64,000 nt of DNA from Pseudolabrys taiwanensis (GCF_003367395.1 NZ_CP031417.1:124001-188000), one strand, 5' to 3'; positions 1 to 8,568 are shown, counted from the stretch's first letter. Notes: generated from the sequence alone by a model not told the origin. Made by a program: numbers and translations.

Positions 1-285
1 GGCCTCGATCCGATCGGCGCCGGCGACTTCGACAGCCTGATCGCGACCTTGCAGAAAACCCTGGGACTGACCGTGTTCATGGTCACGCACGACCTCGACA
101 GCCTGCACACGGTGTGCGACCGCATCGCGGTCCTGGTCGACGGCAAGGTGGCCGTCGCCGGCACCATGGAGACCATGCTGGCCTCGACGCATCCCTGGCT
201 GCGCGCCTATTTCCACGGCAAGCGTTCGCGGGGAGCCCAAGGGCTTGATAGTAAAGCAGATGCCGCCCCGATTCCGACACCATAG
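1..285 (+). CDS. ABC transporter ATP-binding protein, C-terminal end (MlaF-like), partial
   Basis: The gene is cut by the left edge of the window. The visible reading frame opens with the D-loop (GLDP) that normally follows Walker B, and has the H-loop histidine in MVTHDLDSL, so the nucleotide-binding domain ends here. The next gene encodes an MCE/MlaD protein, which makes this the ATPase of an Mla-type phospholipid/hydrophobic-substrate transporter acting on the inner membrane. About 95 residues are visible. The tail after residue 75 is low-complexity and carries no motif. Walker A, the Q-loop and the signature lie outside the window, so the subfamily rests on the neighbour. Confidence 0.85.
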   Translation, partial: GLDPIGAGDFDSLIATLQKTLGLTVFMVTHDLDSLHTVCDRIAVLVDGKVAVAGTMETMLASTHPWLRAYFHGKRSRGAQGLDSKADAAPIPTP

Positions 286-339
286 AATGCGAGCGCAAGG
301 CCGCGCGCAGCGGACTGGCGAGAACTGACGGAGCCGACG

Positions 340-1203
340 ATGGAGACCCGAGCGAACTATGTGGTGATCGGTCTGTTCACCCTGGCCGTCATCGCCGGCG
401 TGTTCGGCTTCGTCTATTGGTTTCAGAACATCGGCGGCACCGGCGAGCGTTCGCTCTACCGCGTGGCGTTCGAGGGCTCGGTGTCGGGCCTGCGCACGGG
501 CGGTTCCGTGCTGTTCAACGGCATCCGCGTCGGTGAGGTGACCGGCCTGCAGCTCAATCCGCAGAAACCGAGTCAGGTGCTCGCGACCATCGCGGTGGAT
601 CGCTCCGTTGCCATCCGTCCGGACACGCAGATCGGCATGGAGTTCCAGGGGCTGACCGGCATCGCCGCGCTGTCGCTGAAGGGCGGCGATCCGTCGAAGC
701 CGGCGCTGGTCGGCAGCAAGGACAATCCGCCGCTGCTCACGGCGCCGCCGAATGCGACCTCCGACGTGACGCAGGCAGCGCGTGACGTGCTGACCAAGGT
801 CAACGAATTCATCACCGAGAACCAGAAGGCGTTCAAGAGCGCGATCGATCACCTCGATACGTTCAGCGCGGCGCTGGCGCGCAACTCGGACAAGATCGAC
901 CACATCACGTCCGGCCTGCAGGCTTTGACCGGTGGCCCGGACGGCAAGGGCGGCGACATCAACGAGGCGGCGCGCTCGATCAAGAAGCTTGCCGACAATC
1001 TCGATCAGCGCACCGCCGAGATCACGGTCGGCATCAACCGGCTGTCGGCGGCGGGGACCAAGCAGATCGATCAACTTTCGTCGAACGCGCAGCGCACGCT
1101 GTCGACCATCAACCGAGCCGTCGACAACCTCGACCGTAACCCGAGCCGGCTGATCTGGGGCGGCGGAAGTTCCAACCTGCCCGAATATAACGGCCGACGC
1201 TAA
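340..1203 (+). CDS. MlaD family (MCE domain) protein
   Basis: A 287-residue protein with one N-terminal membrane helix (about residues 8-28), an MCE domain at about 38-116 (VAFEGSVSGLRTGGSVLFNG, GEVTGL), then a long region predicted to be helical and rich in NxLD/LS heptads. MCE proteins form periplasmic rings that carry lipids between the membranes, driven by an MlaE/MlaF-type ABC core. The ATPase gene lies 54 bp upstream and an auxiliary lipoprotein follows, so this looks like one operon of the Mla/Ttg2/Pqi kind. The extended helical C-terminus is common in alphaproteobacterial members. The substrate cannot be read from the sequence. Confidence 0.9.
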   Translation: METRANYVVIGLFTLAVIAGVFGFVYWFQNIGGTGERSLYRVAFEGSVSGLRTGGSVLFNGIRVGEVTGLQLNPQKPSQVLATIAVDRSVAIRPDTQIGMEFQGLTGIAALSLKGGDPSKPALVGSKDNPPLLTAPPNATSDVTQAARDVLTKVNEFITENQKAFKSAIDHLDTFSAALARNSDKIDHITSGLQALTGGPDGKGGDINEAARSIKKLADNLDQRTAEITVGINRLSAAGTKQIDQLSSNAQRTLSTINRAVDNLDRNPSRLIWGGGSSNLPEYNGRR

Positions 1204-1414
1204 GCCCACGGGCCGGCGCGCGGTTCAGGCGTCGGGGCAATGTGGCTAAAAATGTCACAGCCGGCCGCGATCGGCCTTTTTGGCGCAAATTTTTTGCGTC
1301 CATCCCCAAGAGTTTTGCATTATTGCCAGGGCAGCGGGCTAGTGTCCGACTAGACTGTGCCGGTATCGCGAAACCGCGTCCGAGTCGCGTCGGTCGGTAA
1401 GAGGGTTGTTGCGC

Positions 1415-2044
1415 GTGGGGTATCCGGGGCGTCGATTGGGGCGTCATTCCCGTTTGAACTGGGTGGCGGTGGCCACGTTGGCGCTTGCGCTGACGGGGTG
1501 TTCCGGCGGCCTGGGCGGGCTTGTGACCAAATCGCCCGGCACGGCTTACGACCTTAGCCCGGCGAAGAGTTTTGCACGGCCGGTCGGACGTGGGCGGGGC
1601 CAACTCGTGGTCGCCGAACCGACCGCGCTCGGTCCGCTCGACGGCGATCGCATTCTGGTGCGCCCCGCGCCCGGTCAGCTCGCGCAGATCGGCGACGGGC
1701 AGTGGGAAGAGCGGCTGCCGCGGCTGGTGCAGGCGCGGCTGGTGCAGTCGTTCGAAAACGCCAAGCGGCTTGGCGTCGGCCGCCCGTCCGACAAGATCAC
1801 CACGGACTTCGCGCTGCTGACCGACCTGCGGGTCTTCGAAGTGTCGGCGGTCGACGGCACGGCCCAGGTTGAGATTGCCGCCAAGATCGTCAACGAGCGC
1901 TCCGGCCGCATCGTCGCAGCGCGCGTGCTGCGCGCCGCCGTGCCGGCCTCGGCGATGCAGGGCCCCGAAGCGGTCGCCGCGATCAACGCGGCGTTCGAAC
2001 AGGTGGCGACCGAACTGGTCCTCTGGGTGTCGCGGATCGTGTGA
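1415..2044 (+). CDS. ABC-type transport auxiliary lipoprotein (PqiC/MlaD-operon type)
   Basis: A 209-residue lipoprotein. I start at GTG 1415 because GAGGG lies at 1401-1405 with good spacing; in-frame TTG codons at 1406 and 1409 sit too close to it. A basic, hydrophobic signal ends in the lipobox LTGC (Cys29 from this start). The body (AYDLSPAK..., LVVAEPTALGPLDGDRILVR) matches the ABC-type transport auxiliary lipoprotein family that sits with MCE transporters and is thought to link the inner-membrane complex to the outer membrane. It follows the MCE gene by about 210 bp, so it may have its own promoter. The family is fairly sure; the exact role is inferred from the neighbours. Confidence 0.8.
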   Translation: MGYPGRRLGRHSRLNWVAVATLALALTGCSGGLGGLVTKSPGTAYDLSPAKSFARPVGRGRGQLVVAEPTALGPLDGDRILVRPAPGQLAQIGDGQWEERLPRLVQARLVQSFENAKRLGVGRPSDKITTDFALLTDLRVFEVSAVDGTAQVEIAAKIVNERSGRIVAARVLRAAVPASAMQGPEAVAAINAAFEQVATELVLWVSRIV

Positions 2045-2065
2045 CGGTCTCCGAGCGGTAGAGCC

Positions 2066-2097
2066 GTAGCCCGCATGAGCGCAGCGAAATGCGGGAC
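2066..2097 (+). repeat. REP palindrome, copy 1 (GTAG head)
   Basis: An imperfect palindrome with a GTAG tetranucleotide head, then CCCGCAT, a GAGCGCAGCG centre and ATGCGGGAC. It abuts the 3' end of the RAYT transposase gene. A near-identical copy lies beyond the other end of that gene at 2669-2700 with one base different in the centre. Confidence 0.9.
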
Positions 2098-2606
2098 TAA
2101 CCCTCCCGCTCGCCGAAGCCTTCGGAGTTTTGCGTGGCGGCGCCGGCCCGGTCCGCGGGCAACAGACCGCGTTGTACATACAGATGAAACGACGAGTGCG
2201 GCCAATCCGCGACGGCCGTTACCAGGCCGTGCTTCACCGGATTGACGTGGATGTAGTCGACGTGCCGCTCGAAATCTCGGTCGTCGCGGATGGTGTGCTC
2301 CCAGAACCTTCGTTGCCACAAAGCGTATTCCCCCGCAGCGACGAGGCCGGTCGTGAACGCAGCCTTGATCGTTCGCCATCGAACCGAAAAATCTGCATCG
2401 CCGGCCGGCAAGGTGAAGATCGCGTGCAGGTGATCCGGAAGCACAACGATTGCATCAATGTCGAATGGGTTCAGGCGCCGCGCTCGTCGGAAGGCTGTTC
2501 GCAAAAGTGCAATATGCTCGACGAGCACAGACGACCGCCGATCCCTGAGGGTCACGGTGAAGAAGAACGTGCCGCCGGGAACGAAATTGCGCCGGTAGCG
2601 GACCAT
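2097..2606 (-). CDS. REP-associated tyrosine transposase (RAYT, Y1/HUH family)
   Basis: A 169-residue protein of the IS200/IS605-related Y1 transposase superfamily. The N-terminus RYRRNFVPGGTFFFTV is typical of RAYTs. The metal-binding HUH motif is H59-L-H61 in VLPDHLHAIF, and the likely nucleophile is Tyr118 in DYIHVNPVKHGL. RAYTs are single-copy domesticated transposases thought to process and spread REP hairpins; they do not have the paired ends of an insertion sequence. Here GTAG-headed REPs lie immediately on both sides, which supports the assignment. The gene is intact with all catalytic residues present. The C-terminal 20 residues are unconserved-looking. Confidence 0.93.
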   Translation of the reverse strand: MVRYRRNFVPGGTFFFTVTLRDRRSSVLVEHIALLRTAFRRARRLNPFDIDAIVVLPDHLHAIFTLPAGDADFSVRWRTIKAAFTTGLVAAGEYALWQRRFWEHTIRDDRDFERHVDYIHVNPVKHGLVTAVADWPHSSFHLYVQRGLLPADRAGAATQNSEGFGEREG

Positions 2607-2668
2607 AGCGCCATCATATCCTGGCTTTCGTTTCGCTGATCCGAAATACAGCCTGCGGCCAGCGTGCA

Positions 2669-2700
2669 GTAGCCCGCATGAGCGCAGCGATATGCGGGAC
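2669..2700 (+). repeat. REP palindrome, copy 2 (GTAG head)
   Basis: Same unit as the copy at 2066 (GTAG, CCCGCATGAGCGCAGCG, then TATGCGGGAC). It lies about 60 bp upstream of the transposase start codon and pairs with an inverted variant copy at 2743-2772 to form a BIME-like doublet. Confidence 0.9.
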
Positions 2701-2742
2701 GGGCCTGCCGCGTGGCAGGGGTCTGAATGTTGGACGTCCCGC

Positions 2743-2772
2743 CCCGGATTTCGCTTCGCTCATCCGGGCTAC
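2743..2772 (-). repeat. REP palindrome, inverted variant copy 3
   Basis: Read on the minus strand it is GTAGCCCGGATGAGCGAAGC followed by GAAATCCGGG: the same head and geometry as the RAYT-flanking copies, with a G replacing C in the stem and a compensating change in the other arm. Inverted relative to copy 2, as in bacterial interspersed mosaic elements. Confidence 0.85.
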
Positions 2773-2781
2773 GGGAGGCAG

Positions 2782-2826
2782 AAAACAAAAAAGGCGGGCT
2801 CACCGAGCCCGCCTTTTGTTTTTTGC
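2782..2826 (-). terminator. Rho-independent terminator of the GPR-like gene
   Basis: Perfect 11-bp stem AAGGCGGGCTC / GAGCCCGCCTT with a three-base loop, with an A-rich run on the left (a U tract for minus-strand RNA) and TTTTGTTTTTT on the right, so it could work in both directions. It lies just after the stop codon of the large coiled-coil gene. Confidence 0.88.
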
Positions 2827-2839
2827 GATCGGCGCGAGG

Positions 2840-5800
2840 TCAGTCGAAGCGCCCGGCCGCGTGCGCCAGCATGGTGTAGACCTTGCCGGTTTCCGACGTG
2901 AGATACGTGCGGGCCATCACTTGGCTGCGGTCGTCGCGCGAGACCTCGTCGAGCAGACGCTCGAACTCGCTGATGTAGCGGTCCACCGTCTGCTTGAATT
3001 CGCGGTCGGCGCGATACTTCTTGCGGATCTCGTCGAAGGCCTGCTGACCCTGCAGCGTATAGAGCCGGCGGGTGAACACGTTGCGTTCGCCGCGCTTGTA
3101 GCGGTCCCACAGATCGGCCGCGGCCTCGTGATCGATCATCCGCGCGATGTCGACCGAAAGGCTGTCGAGCGACTCGATCGAGTGGCGCGGCGTGCGATCC
3201 TCGTTGCCGCTGCGCATGCTGTCGCGGCCGGTGTCGCGCGGACGCGAGACGTCGCGGCTTTCACGCGGGAAGTCACGCGTCGGCTCGTCCTCGCGCGAGG
3301 CGCGGCTGAGCAGATCGGACAGCCAGCCGGTGCCCTGCGGCGTCGACGGCAGCGGCGACACGCTCGGCGGCTCCGGCGCGCGGCGCGCGGCCGGCGCGAA
3401 GTGCGCGGGCTCGCTGCGCAGCGGCGTGCGCGGCGCCGGCTCCGGACGGCTCGGCAGCTCGGTGCGGGCGGTTACCGTCTCGCCGCGACCGCCGGCGACG
3501 GCGAGCGTCGGCTCCTCGCGGACCCGTTGCGTCCGCACCGGCTCGACGGCGTCGAGGCTGCGGCCGTGGCGGGCGACGATGCGGTTGAGCTCGGCCAGCG
3601 CCTCGATCTGATCGACGATCACGCGGCGCATCTGCGCGGCGCTCTCGGCGGTCTCCTGCGGCAGTTCGAACACGCCGCGGCGCAGCTCGGCGCGGGTCTC
3701 TTCGAGTTCGCGCTGCATCTCCTGCGCCATCTGCTTCATGCCGCGGAGCGTATCGGCGAAGCGCTCGGTGGCTTCGCGGAAGAGGCCCTGCGTCTCGCCG
3801 CTGGCGCGGTCGTAGATGTTGCGCATCGCCTCGGCCGCCTCGCGGCGTTCGCTCTCGGCGTGTTCGCGCAGACGATCGTACTGTTCGCTGAGCGTGCGGG
3901 CGCCGTCTGCGCTCGACTCGGTGACGACGCGCGCCACTTCCTCGGCCTGGTTGCGAACGCGCTCGAATTGTTCGCTGACCGCGCGCGTGCCTTCGGCGCT
4001 CGTTTCCGAGACGACGCGGGCGACGTCGCGGGCGCGGCCGGCGGCGGCTTCCAGCGTTTCGTCGAGCAGGGACGAGAAGCGCTTGAGGCGCTGCTCGAGA
4101 TCGTTGGTGCGCACGTCCATCGTCGTGACGAGCTGGTCGAGCTGACCGCGGCGCTCGCCGAGGCTCGCCTCGGTGCGCTGGTTGCTGACCTCGATCTGCT
4201 CGGCCGCCTTGGCGAGCTCCTGGCCATGCGCGCTGAACTGATGCGCGAGCTGGCCGAGATTGCTCAGCACTTCGCCGGTGACGTGGCGGAAGTTGCCGAT
4301 GTTGGTTTCCACCTGCGCGGCCGCCGCGCCGGTCGAATTGTTGACCTCGTTCATGGCGGCGACGAACTCGGACACGCGCATCATCAGCGTGTTCTCGAGC
4401 GTGCTCATGTTCTCGTGCGAGCCCGAGAGCACTTCCTGCAGGAGGATGTTGGCCTCGCGCAGGCGCTCGAACAGCGCCGTGCTGTCGGAGCGCAGCATGT
4501 TGTGCGTCTCCAGCATGTCGGCGACCGCCTTGCTCGCGGTGTCCTTGGAGACGGCGATGGCCCGCTCGGCGGTGCCGTGCAACTCGCTGAGGGTGCGGTT
4601 GACGGTGCTCGCGGCGTTCTCGCCGGCGGCGTTGATGAGACGGGTGATCTCCGAGGAGTTCTCGATCATCGAGCGGGTGAAGACGAAGCCCTTCTCCTCG
4701 ATCGAGGACATGGCGTTGTCGGTGGCCTGGGTGATCTCCTGGGCGAACTGCTGACCCTTCTCGGTGATGGCGCCGAGCAGACCGCTGCTCTTGTCCGACA
4801 GCAGGATCTCGAGTTCGCTGGCGCGCTGGCTGACGGCCGACGAGATCTCGTTGGCGTTCTCGACGAAGTTGCGGGCGACGACATCGCTGACGCCGACGAG
4901 CGAACGTTCGGCTTCGCCGGCGCTCTTCTGGATCGCCTCGGCGGCGGTGAGGGCGAGTTGACCGAGCGAGCGCTCGGCCTCGCTGGCGTTGACCTTGATG
5001 GTGTGGCTGAGCTGCTCCATGCGCACATGGATGGCGTCGGCCGCGGACCGCGTACGGTTCTCGATTTCGCCGGTGACCGCTTCGGCGCGGGTCAGCAGCA
5101 GATCTTCGAACCGGCTGATGCGCGTGTCGAGGGTGTCGGCGACTTCGTCGGCGCGCGCGCCGAGCGCGCGGTCGATCTCGCCGACCTTGGCGCTGATGGT
5201 ATCGGCGACCTGCGTGCCGCGGCTGTCGATGGCGGCGGCAAGCTGCGCGCCGCGCGTATCGATGATCGACGCCATCTGCGCGCCGCGTGTGTCGATGAGC
5301 GATGCGACCTGAGCGCCGCGCGAGTCGAGGAGCGAGGCGAGCTGCGCGCCACTGGAGTCGAGGAGGGAGGCCACCTCGACGCCACGCGAGCCGATGGTCT
5401 CGGCGATCTTCGTGCCGCGCGTATCGATCGTATCGGCGACCTCCGCGCCGCGCGCGGCGATCGTCTCCGCGACCTGACGGCCGCGGCTGTCGATGGTCTC
5501 GGCCACCGCGCCGACGCGGGCGTCGAGCGCATCGACGACGTCCTTGCCGCCATCGGTGAGCGTCTTGACGATGTTGCCGGTGCGCGCGCTCAGCATGTCG
5601 TCGAACTTGACGAGCCGCTGGTCCAGCGCGCCCGATACTTCCTCGGTGCGGCCGGCGACGCGCTGGTCGAACGAGTCGATATACGAGCGCATGGCCTCGG
5701 AGACGTCCTGCGTGCGCTGGCCGAGGCGCTCGACGAGCTCGCCGCCATAGGTTTTCACCGTGTTGTCGAACTCGGCGATGTGGCGGGTGATCAGGGTGCC

Positions 5801-7372
5801 CAAGGTCGTCGCGTCGCGCGCGACCTTCTCGGAGAGGGCGGTGCCGCGGCTGTCGAACAGTTCGTCGAAAGCCTGCAGACGCTGCTCCAGAATCTCCTTC
5901 ATCGCGTTGCCGCGATTGTCGATGGTCTGCACCAGCGTTTCGGCATTGTCGTGGAAGGTGTCGGCCACGGTGTTGCTGCGGGAGACCAGCGCTTCCGCCA
6001 CCTGCTTGCCGGTATGCTCGATCTTCGACACGACATCGCTGCCGCGCTGCGACAGGTCGTTGACCACGGCATCGCCGCTCGCGCGCAGCGCCGCGTTCAC
6101 TTCGTCGGTGCGCGCGGTGATGGTGTCGGCGATACGGGCGGTGGTCTCGGTCACCGAGTTGGTGAACTGCTGCGAGCGGATCGCCATGTTGTCGATGGTG
6201 GCGGTGCTGCGCTGTTCGAAGCCCTGCGCTACCTGATCGAGCCGCGTCGTCATCATCTGCTGCAGGCGCGCCGCCATGTCGGCGAACTCGTCGTGCACCG
6301 TCTCCGAGCGGAACTTGAGGCTGTCGGTCAGGCGTTCGCTGGCCGAGGCGATCGCGGTGGTGGCGCGGTCGCTGGTCGATTCCAGGCGCTCGAGCAAAGT
6401 GGAGCCGCGCTCGCTCAACGTGTCGATCATCGAGTCGCCGGCATGGCCGAGCGCGAGGGTGATGTGCTCGCCCTTTTCGGTGAGCGTGCGGGTGACGCGC
6501 TGCGCGACTTCGCTGACCTTGTCGGCGACGAGATCGCCGACCGAGGTGATGTCGTGCGACAGATCGAGGTGCACGCTGGAGATGGCGTTGCGTACCTGCT
6601 CGGCCTGATTGACCAAAGTCTCGCGTTGATTGGCGAGCTCGTTGAGCAGGTCGCGGATGCGCACTTCGTTGTCGTTATAGGCGCGCTCGAGCGCCGAGAC
6701 TTCGTTGTGCACCAGGGCCTCGAGTTCCGCGGCGCGGGCGAGGGCGCGCTCGACGCCGTCGCCCATGGCGGCGACTTCGCGGCGGATCGCCTGGCCGACG
6801 GTCACGACCGACTCGCGCGCGGCGATTTCCGGCTGCGCCAGACGCACGGCGACCTCCGCCATGGACTCGGCGACGATGCGCATGTCCTGCGTGCGGCGGA
6901 CCATATGCGCGAGCGCATAGAAGAAGACGAGCGGCAGGACGATGGCGGCAATGACGGCCGCGGCGGCAGCGATGCCGAGACGCGGCGTCGCCATCATCGC
7001 CTGGAGTTCCGGCAAATAGAGATAAGCGACTGCAACGCCGCCGATGGCCCAGACGCAGGAGGCAATGGCTGCGGCGACATAAGGTCCGCGGCTCGGCTTG
7101 CGGTTCAGGCTCTGCAGGATCTGGCCGATATAGGCACGGTCGTCATTGGCGGCTCGGCGCGGGCCTTCGTCGGTCCACTCCGGCGCGGGTGTGTCTTCGT
7201 GAAACAGATCGGCCGCGACGGCCGGCGCCGTGCTGGGCGCGGAGGACTCGCGTTCGGGGGCGGCCACGGGCGGCGCCTGTTTGGGTTCCACCGGGCGGAT
7301 GGCGAGCGCCTCTTCGATGGCGTTCAGCGCCTCTTCCGTGGGATCCTTGGATTTTTGCGAGATGTTCGCCAT
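2840..7372 (-). CDS. Giant membrane-anchored coiled-coil protein, GPR/RgsE-like (growth-pole ring)
   Basis: A 1510-residue protein. Residues 1-95 are acidic and Pro/Ala-rich. Two membrane helices follow at about 98-120 and 132-155. Almost everything after that is predicted coiled coil with very few prolines, up to a Pro-rich stretch around 1290-1400. A conserved-looking globular helical end follows (about 1400-1510; ARMIDHEAAADLWDRYKRGE). Residues about 627-725 hold nine consecutive 11-residue repeats of the form D(S/T)RGxQ(V/L)AxxI. Large proteins of this design, sometimes annotated apolipoprotein A1/A4/E-like, are known in Hyphomicrobiales as GPR (Agrobacterium) and RgsE (Sinorhizobium), needed for polar growth. 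The assignment is by architecture from memory; an unrelated giant coiled-coil protein is the alternative. The gene has its own terminator and a long upstream spacer. Confidence 0.72.
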   Translation of the reverse strand: MANISQKSKDPTEEALNAIEEALAIRPVEPKQAPPVAAPERESSAPSTAPAVAADLFHEDTPAPEWTDEGPRRAANDDRAYIGQILQSLNRKPSRGPYVAAAIASCVWAIGGVAVAYLYLPELQAMMATPRLGIAAAAAVIAAIVLPLVFFYALAHMVRRTQDMRIVAESMAEVAVRLAQPEIAARESVVTVGQAIRREVAAMGDGVERALARAAELEALVHNEVSALERAYNDNEVRIRDLLNELANQRETLVNQAEQVRNAISSVHLDLSHDITSVGDLVADKVSEVAQRVTRTLTEKGEHITLALGHAGDSMIDTLSERGSTLLERLESTSDRATTAIASASERLTDSLKFRSETVHDEFADMAARLQQMMTTRLDQVAQGFEQRSTATIDNMAIRSQQFTNSVTETTARIADTITARTDEVNAALRASGDAVVNDLSQRGSDVVSKIEHTGKQVAEALVSRSNTVADTFHDNAETLVQTIDNRGNAMKEILEQRLQAFDELFDSRGTALSEKVARDATTLGTLITRHIAEFDNTVKTYGGELVERLGQRTQDVSEAMRSYIDSFDQRVAGRTEEVSGALDQRLVKFDDMLSARTGNIVKTLTDGGKDVVDALDARVGAVAETIDSRGRQVAETIAARGAEVADTIDTRGTKIAETIGSRGVEVASLLDSSGAQLASLLDSRGAQVASLIDTRGAQMASIIDTRGAQLAAAIDSRGTQVADTISAKVGEIDRALGARADEVADTLDTRISRFEDLLLTRAEAVTGEIENRTRSAADAIHVRMEQLSHTIKVNASEAERSLGQLALTAAEAIQKSAGEAERSLVGVSDVVARNFVENANEISSAVSQRASELEILLSDKSSGLLGAITEKGQQFAQEITQATDNAMSSIEEKGFVFTRSMIENSSEITRLINAAGENAASTVNRTLSELHGTAERAIAVSKDTASKAVADMLETHNMLRSDSTALFERLREANILLQEVLSGSHENMSTLENTLMMRVSEFVAAMNEVNNSTGAAAAQVETNIGNFRHVTGEVLSNLGQLAHQFSAHGQELAKAAEQIEVSNQRTEASLGERRGQLDQLVTTMDVRTNDLEQRLKRFSSLLDETLEAAAGRARDVARVVSETSAEGTRAVSEQFERVRNQAEEVARVVTESSADGARTLSEQYDRLREHAESERREAAEAMRNIYDRASGETQGLFREATERFADTLRGMKQMAQEMQRELEETRAELRRGVFELPQETAESAAQMRRVIVDQIEALAELNRIVARHGRSLDAVEPVRTQRVREEPTLAVAGGRGETVTARTELPSRPEPAPRTPLRSEPAHFAPAARRAPEPPSVSPLPSTPQGTGWLSDLLSRASREDEPTRDFPRESRDVSRPRDTGRDSMRSGNEDRTPRHSIESLDSLSVDIARMIDHEAAADLWDRYKRGERNVFTRRLYTLQGQQAFDEIRKKYRADREFKQTVDRYISEFERLLDEVSRDDRSQVMARTYLTSETGKVYTMLAHAAGRFD
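5195..5494 (-). repeat. Nine tandem 33-bp (11-codon) repeats inside the GPR-like gene
   Basis: Degenerate direct repeats with a 33-bp period encode units such as DSRGAQVASLI, DTRGAQMASII, DTRGAQLAAAI and DSRGTQVADTI. Eleven-residue (hendecad) periodicity gives a straight or slightly right-handed coiled coil. The DNA copies are similar enough to be a site of repeat-number change. Confidence 0.85.
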
Positions 7373-7763
7373 ACGCTGCCGCCTCGTTACTTCGTCCGGG
7401 CCGCAACCGTAACGTCAAACGAGGCCGCGCTGCGAACAGCTGCGCCGCCATCGCCCATCCGTCCAGCCGCCGCTCAAGCCCCGTTAACCGCCGGCGTTAA
7501 TCCTATCGCGCTGAGTGTGCGAAAGAAACCACGCCGGTAAGGAGTTTTTAATCATCGTTAATGAGAGTTAGGCATAACTCCCACAGGCTTTCTGCGGCAA
7601 TCATGGCGGCTGAAATGCGGCTAGGATACGGCCGCAGGGCGGCCGGCCGCTCACGCGGTTACGGGCGGCTTAACCGGCGGGACGGGAGGTACGGGCTTAT
7701 TTACCTCGCTTTACGCTTCTCGCGGCGACACTCGGGACGCCAAAAGACAGTGGGGGATAAGTC
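7373..7763. other. Intergenic region between the divergent GPR-like and Hpt genes
   Basis: 391 bp with no credible gene. It contains TTAA-rich elements: TTAACCGCCGGCGTTAA near 7490 (half-sites nine bases apart) and TTTA-N7-TTAAT at 7547-7562, which resembles the CtrA box TTAA-N7-TTAA with one or two mismatches. Either divergent gene could be controlled from here. The 7610-7700 stretch is GC-rich with no recognisable site. Confidence 0.5.
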
Positions 7764-8150
7764 ATGGCGCAAGCTGCACCGAAGATGTTGGAGGCACCGG
7801 CGGCCGTGTCCGACGCGGGCATCGATCGTGAGCACCTATCGCGGCTGACCTTCGGGGATCAGCAGCTCGAACGGGAACTGCTGGTCTTGTTCGACCAGCA
7901 GGCCGCTGTGCTGCTGCCGCGCATGCAGACGGCGGACATGGCCTCGGTGGGCGCCCTGGCCCATACGCTCAAGGGTTCGGCCCTGGGTGTCGGCGCCTTT
8001 GCCGTCGCGGAGGCGGCAGGGGCGGTGGAGCAGGCGCGCGATCCCGCCGCACTCAGAGAGGCCATCGCGCGCCTTGGGGTTGCGATTGCCGGGGCGCGCG
8101 CGCACATCGCCGTGCTGTTAGCCGTGGACGGCGCGGGCGGGAAGGGATAG
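7764..8150 (+). CDS. Hpt domain phosphotransfer protein
   Basis: A 128-residue protein that is essentially one histidine-phosphotransfer four-helix domain. The phosphorylatable histidine is His67 in [13 protein letters not shown]. Hpt proteins relay phosphate between response-regulator receiver domains. There is no kinase or receiver gene next to it, so partners cannot be named. It starts with ATG after GGGGGA at 7751-7756. It is divergent from the GPR-like gene; in this order stand-alone Hpt proteins are often part of phosphorelays encoded elsewhere. Confidence 0.87.
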   Translation: MAQAAPKMLEAPAAVSDAGIDREHLSRLTFGDQQLERELLVLFDQQAAVLLPRMQTADMASVGALAHTLKGSALGVGAFAVAEAAGAVEQARDPAALREAIARLGVAIAGARAHIAVLLAVDGAGGKG

Positions 8151-8224
8151 CGCGCCCGCCAGATTGCCTATATAGGGACCTCGGCCCGCCAATTCCGGCC
8201 GGGTCCTTCCTCCCAACTGTTCTT

Positions 8225-8545
8225 ATGCCAAAGATCACCTTCATTGATTTCGGCGATACCGCGCGTACCGTCGATGCCGACCTGGGCTCCACCGTGATGG
8301 AGACCGCGATCCGCAACAACATTCCGGGCATCGAGGCCGAGTGCGGTGGCGCCTGCGCCTGCGCGACCTGTCACGTCTATGTCGACGAGGCCTGGCGCGA
8401 GAAGGTCGGCGGTCCCTCGCCGATGGAAGAGGACATGCTCGATTTCGGTTATGACGTGCGCGAGAATTCGCGCCTGTCGTGCCAGATCAAGGTCACCGAC
8501 GAGATCGATGGTCTCGTCGTGCGCACGCCGGAGCGGCAGGCTTAA
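8225..8545 (+). CDS. 2Fe-2S ferredoxin (adrenodoxin/putidaredoxin type)
   Basis: A 106-residue soluble ferredoxin. The cluster ligands are Cys40, Cys46, Cys49 and Cys86, in the spacing C-x5-C-x2-C ... C typical of vertebrate-type ferredoxins that serve P450s and Fe-S assembly. The sequence [14 protein letters not shown] and RLSCQI are diagnostic. Full length for the family. No P450 or isc gene is adjacent; it stands alone between the Hpt gene and an FAD monooxygenase, so its redox partner is unknown. Confidence 0.93.
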   Translation: MPKITFIDFGDTARTVDADLGSTVMETAIRNNIPGIEAECGGACACATCHVYVDEAWREKVGGPSPMEEDMLDFGYDVRENSRLSCQIKVTDEIDGLVVRTPERQA

Positions 8546-8568
8546 GGCTTCGCGCTACAGTCTTGGTT

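Noticed and set aside
5195..5494. Regular 33-bp repeats that could be mistaken for a CRISPR array
   Set aside because: The units are joined without spacers, degenerate, and in frame with a coding sequence; they encode 11-residue coiled-coil repeats.
7480..7510. TTAACCGCCGGCGTTAA as a CtrA box
   Set aside because: The TTAA half-sites are nine bases apart, not seven.
2678..7540. A 1620-codon open frame on the plus strand opposite the GPR-like gene
   Set aside because: It is Arg/Ala/Gly/His-rich, has no domain, and mirrors the regular coiled-coil codons of the minus-strand gene, which has membrane helices, a terminator and a ribosome site. A shadow.
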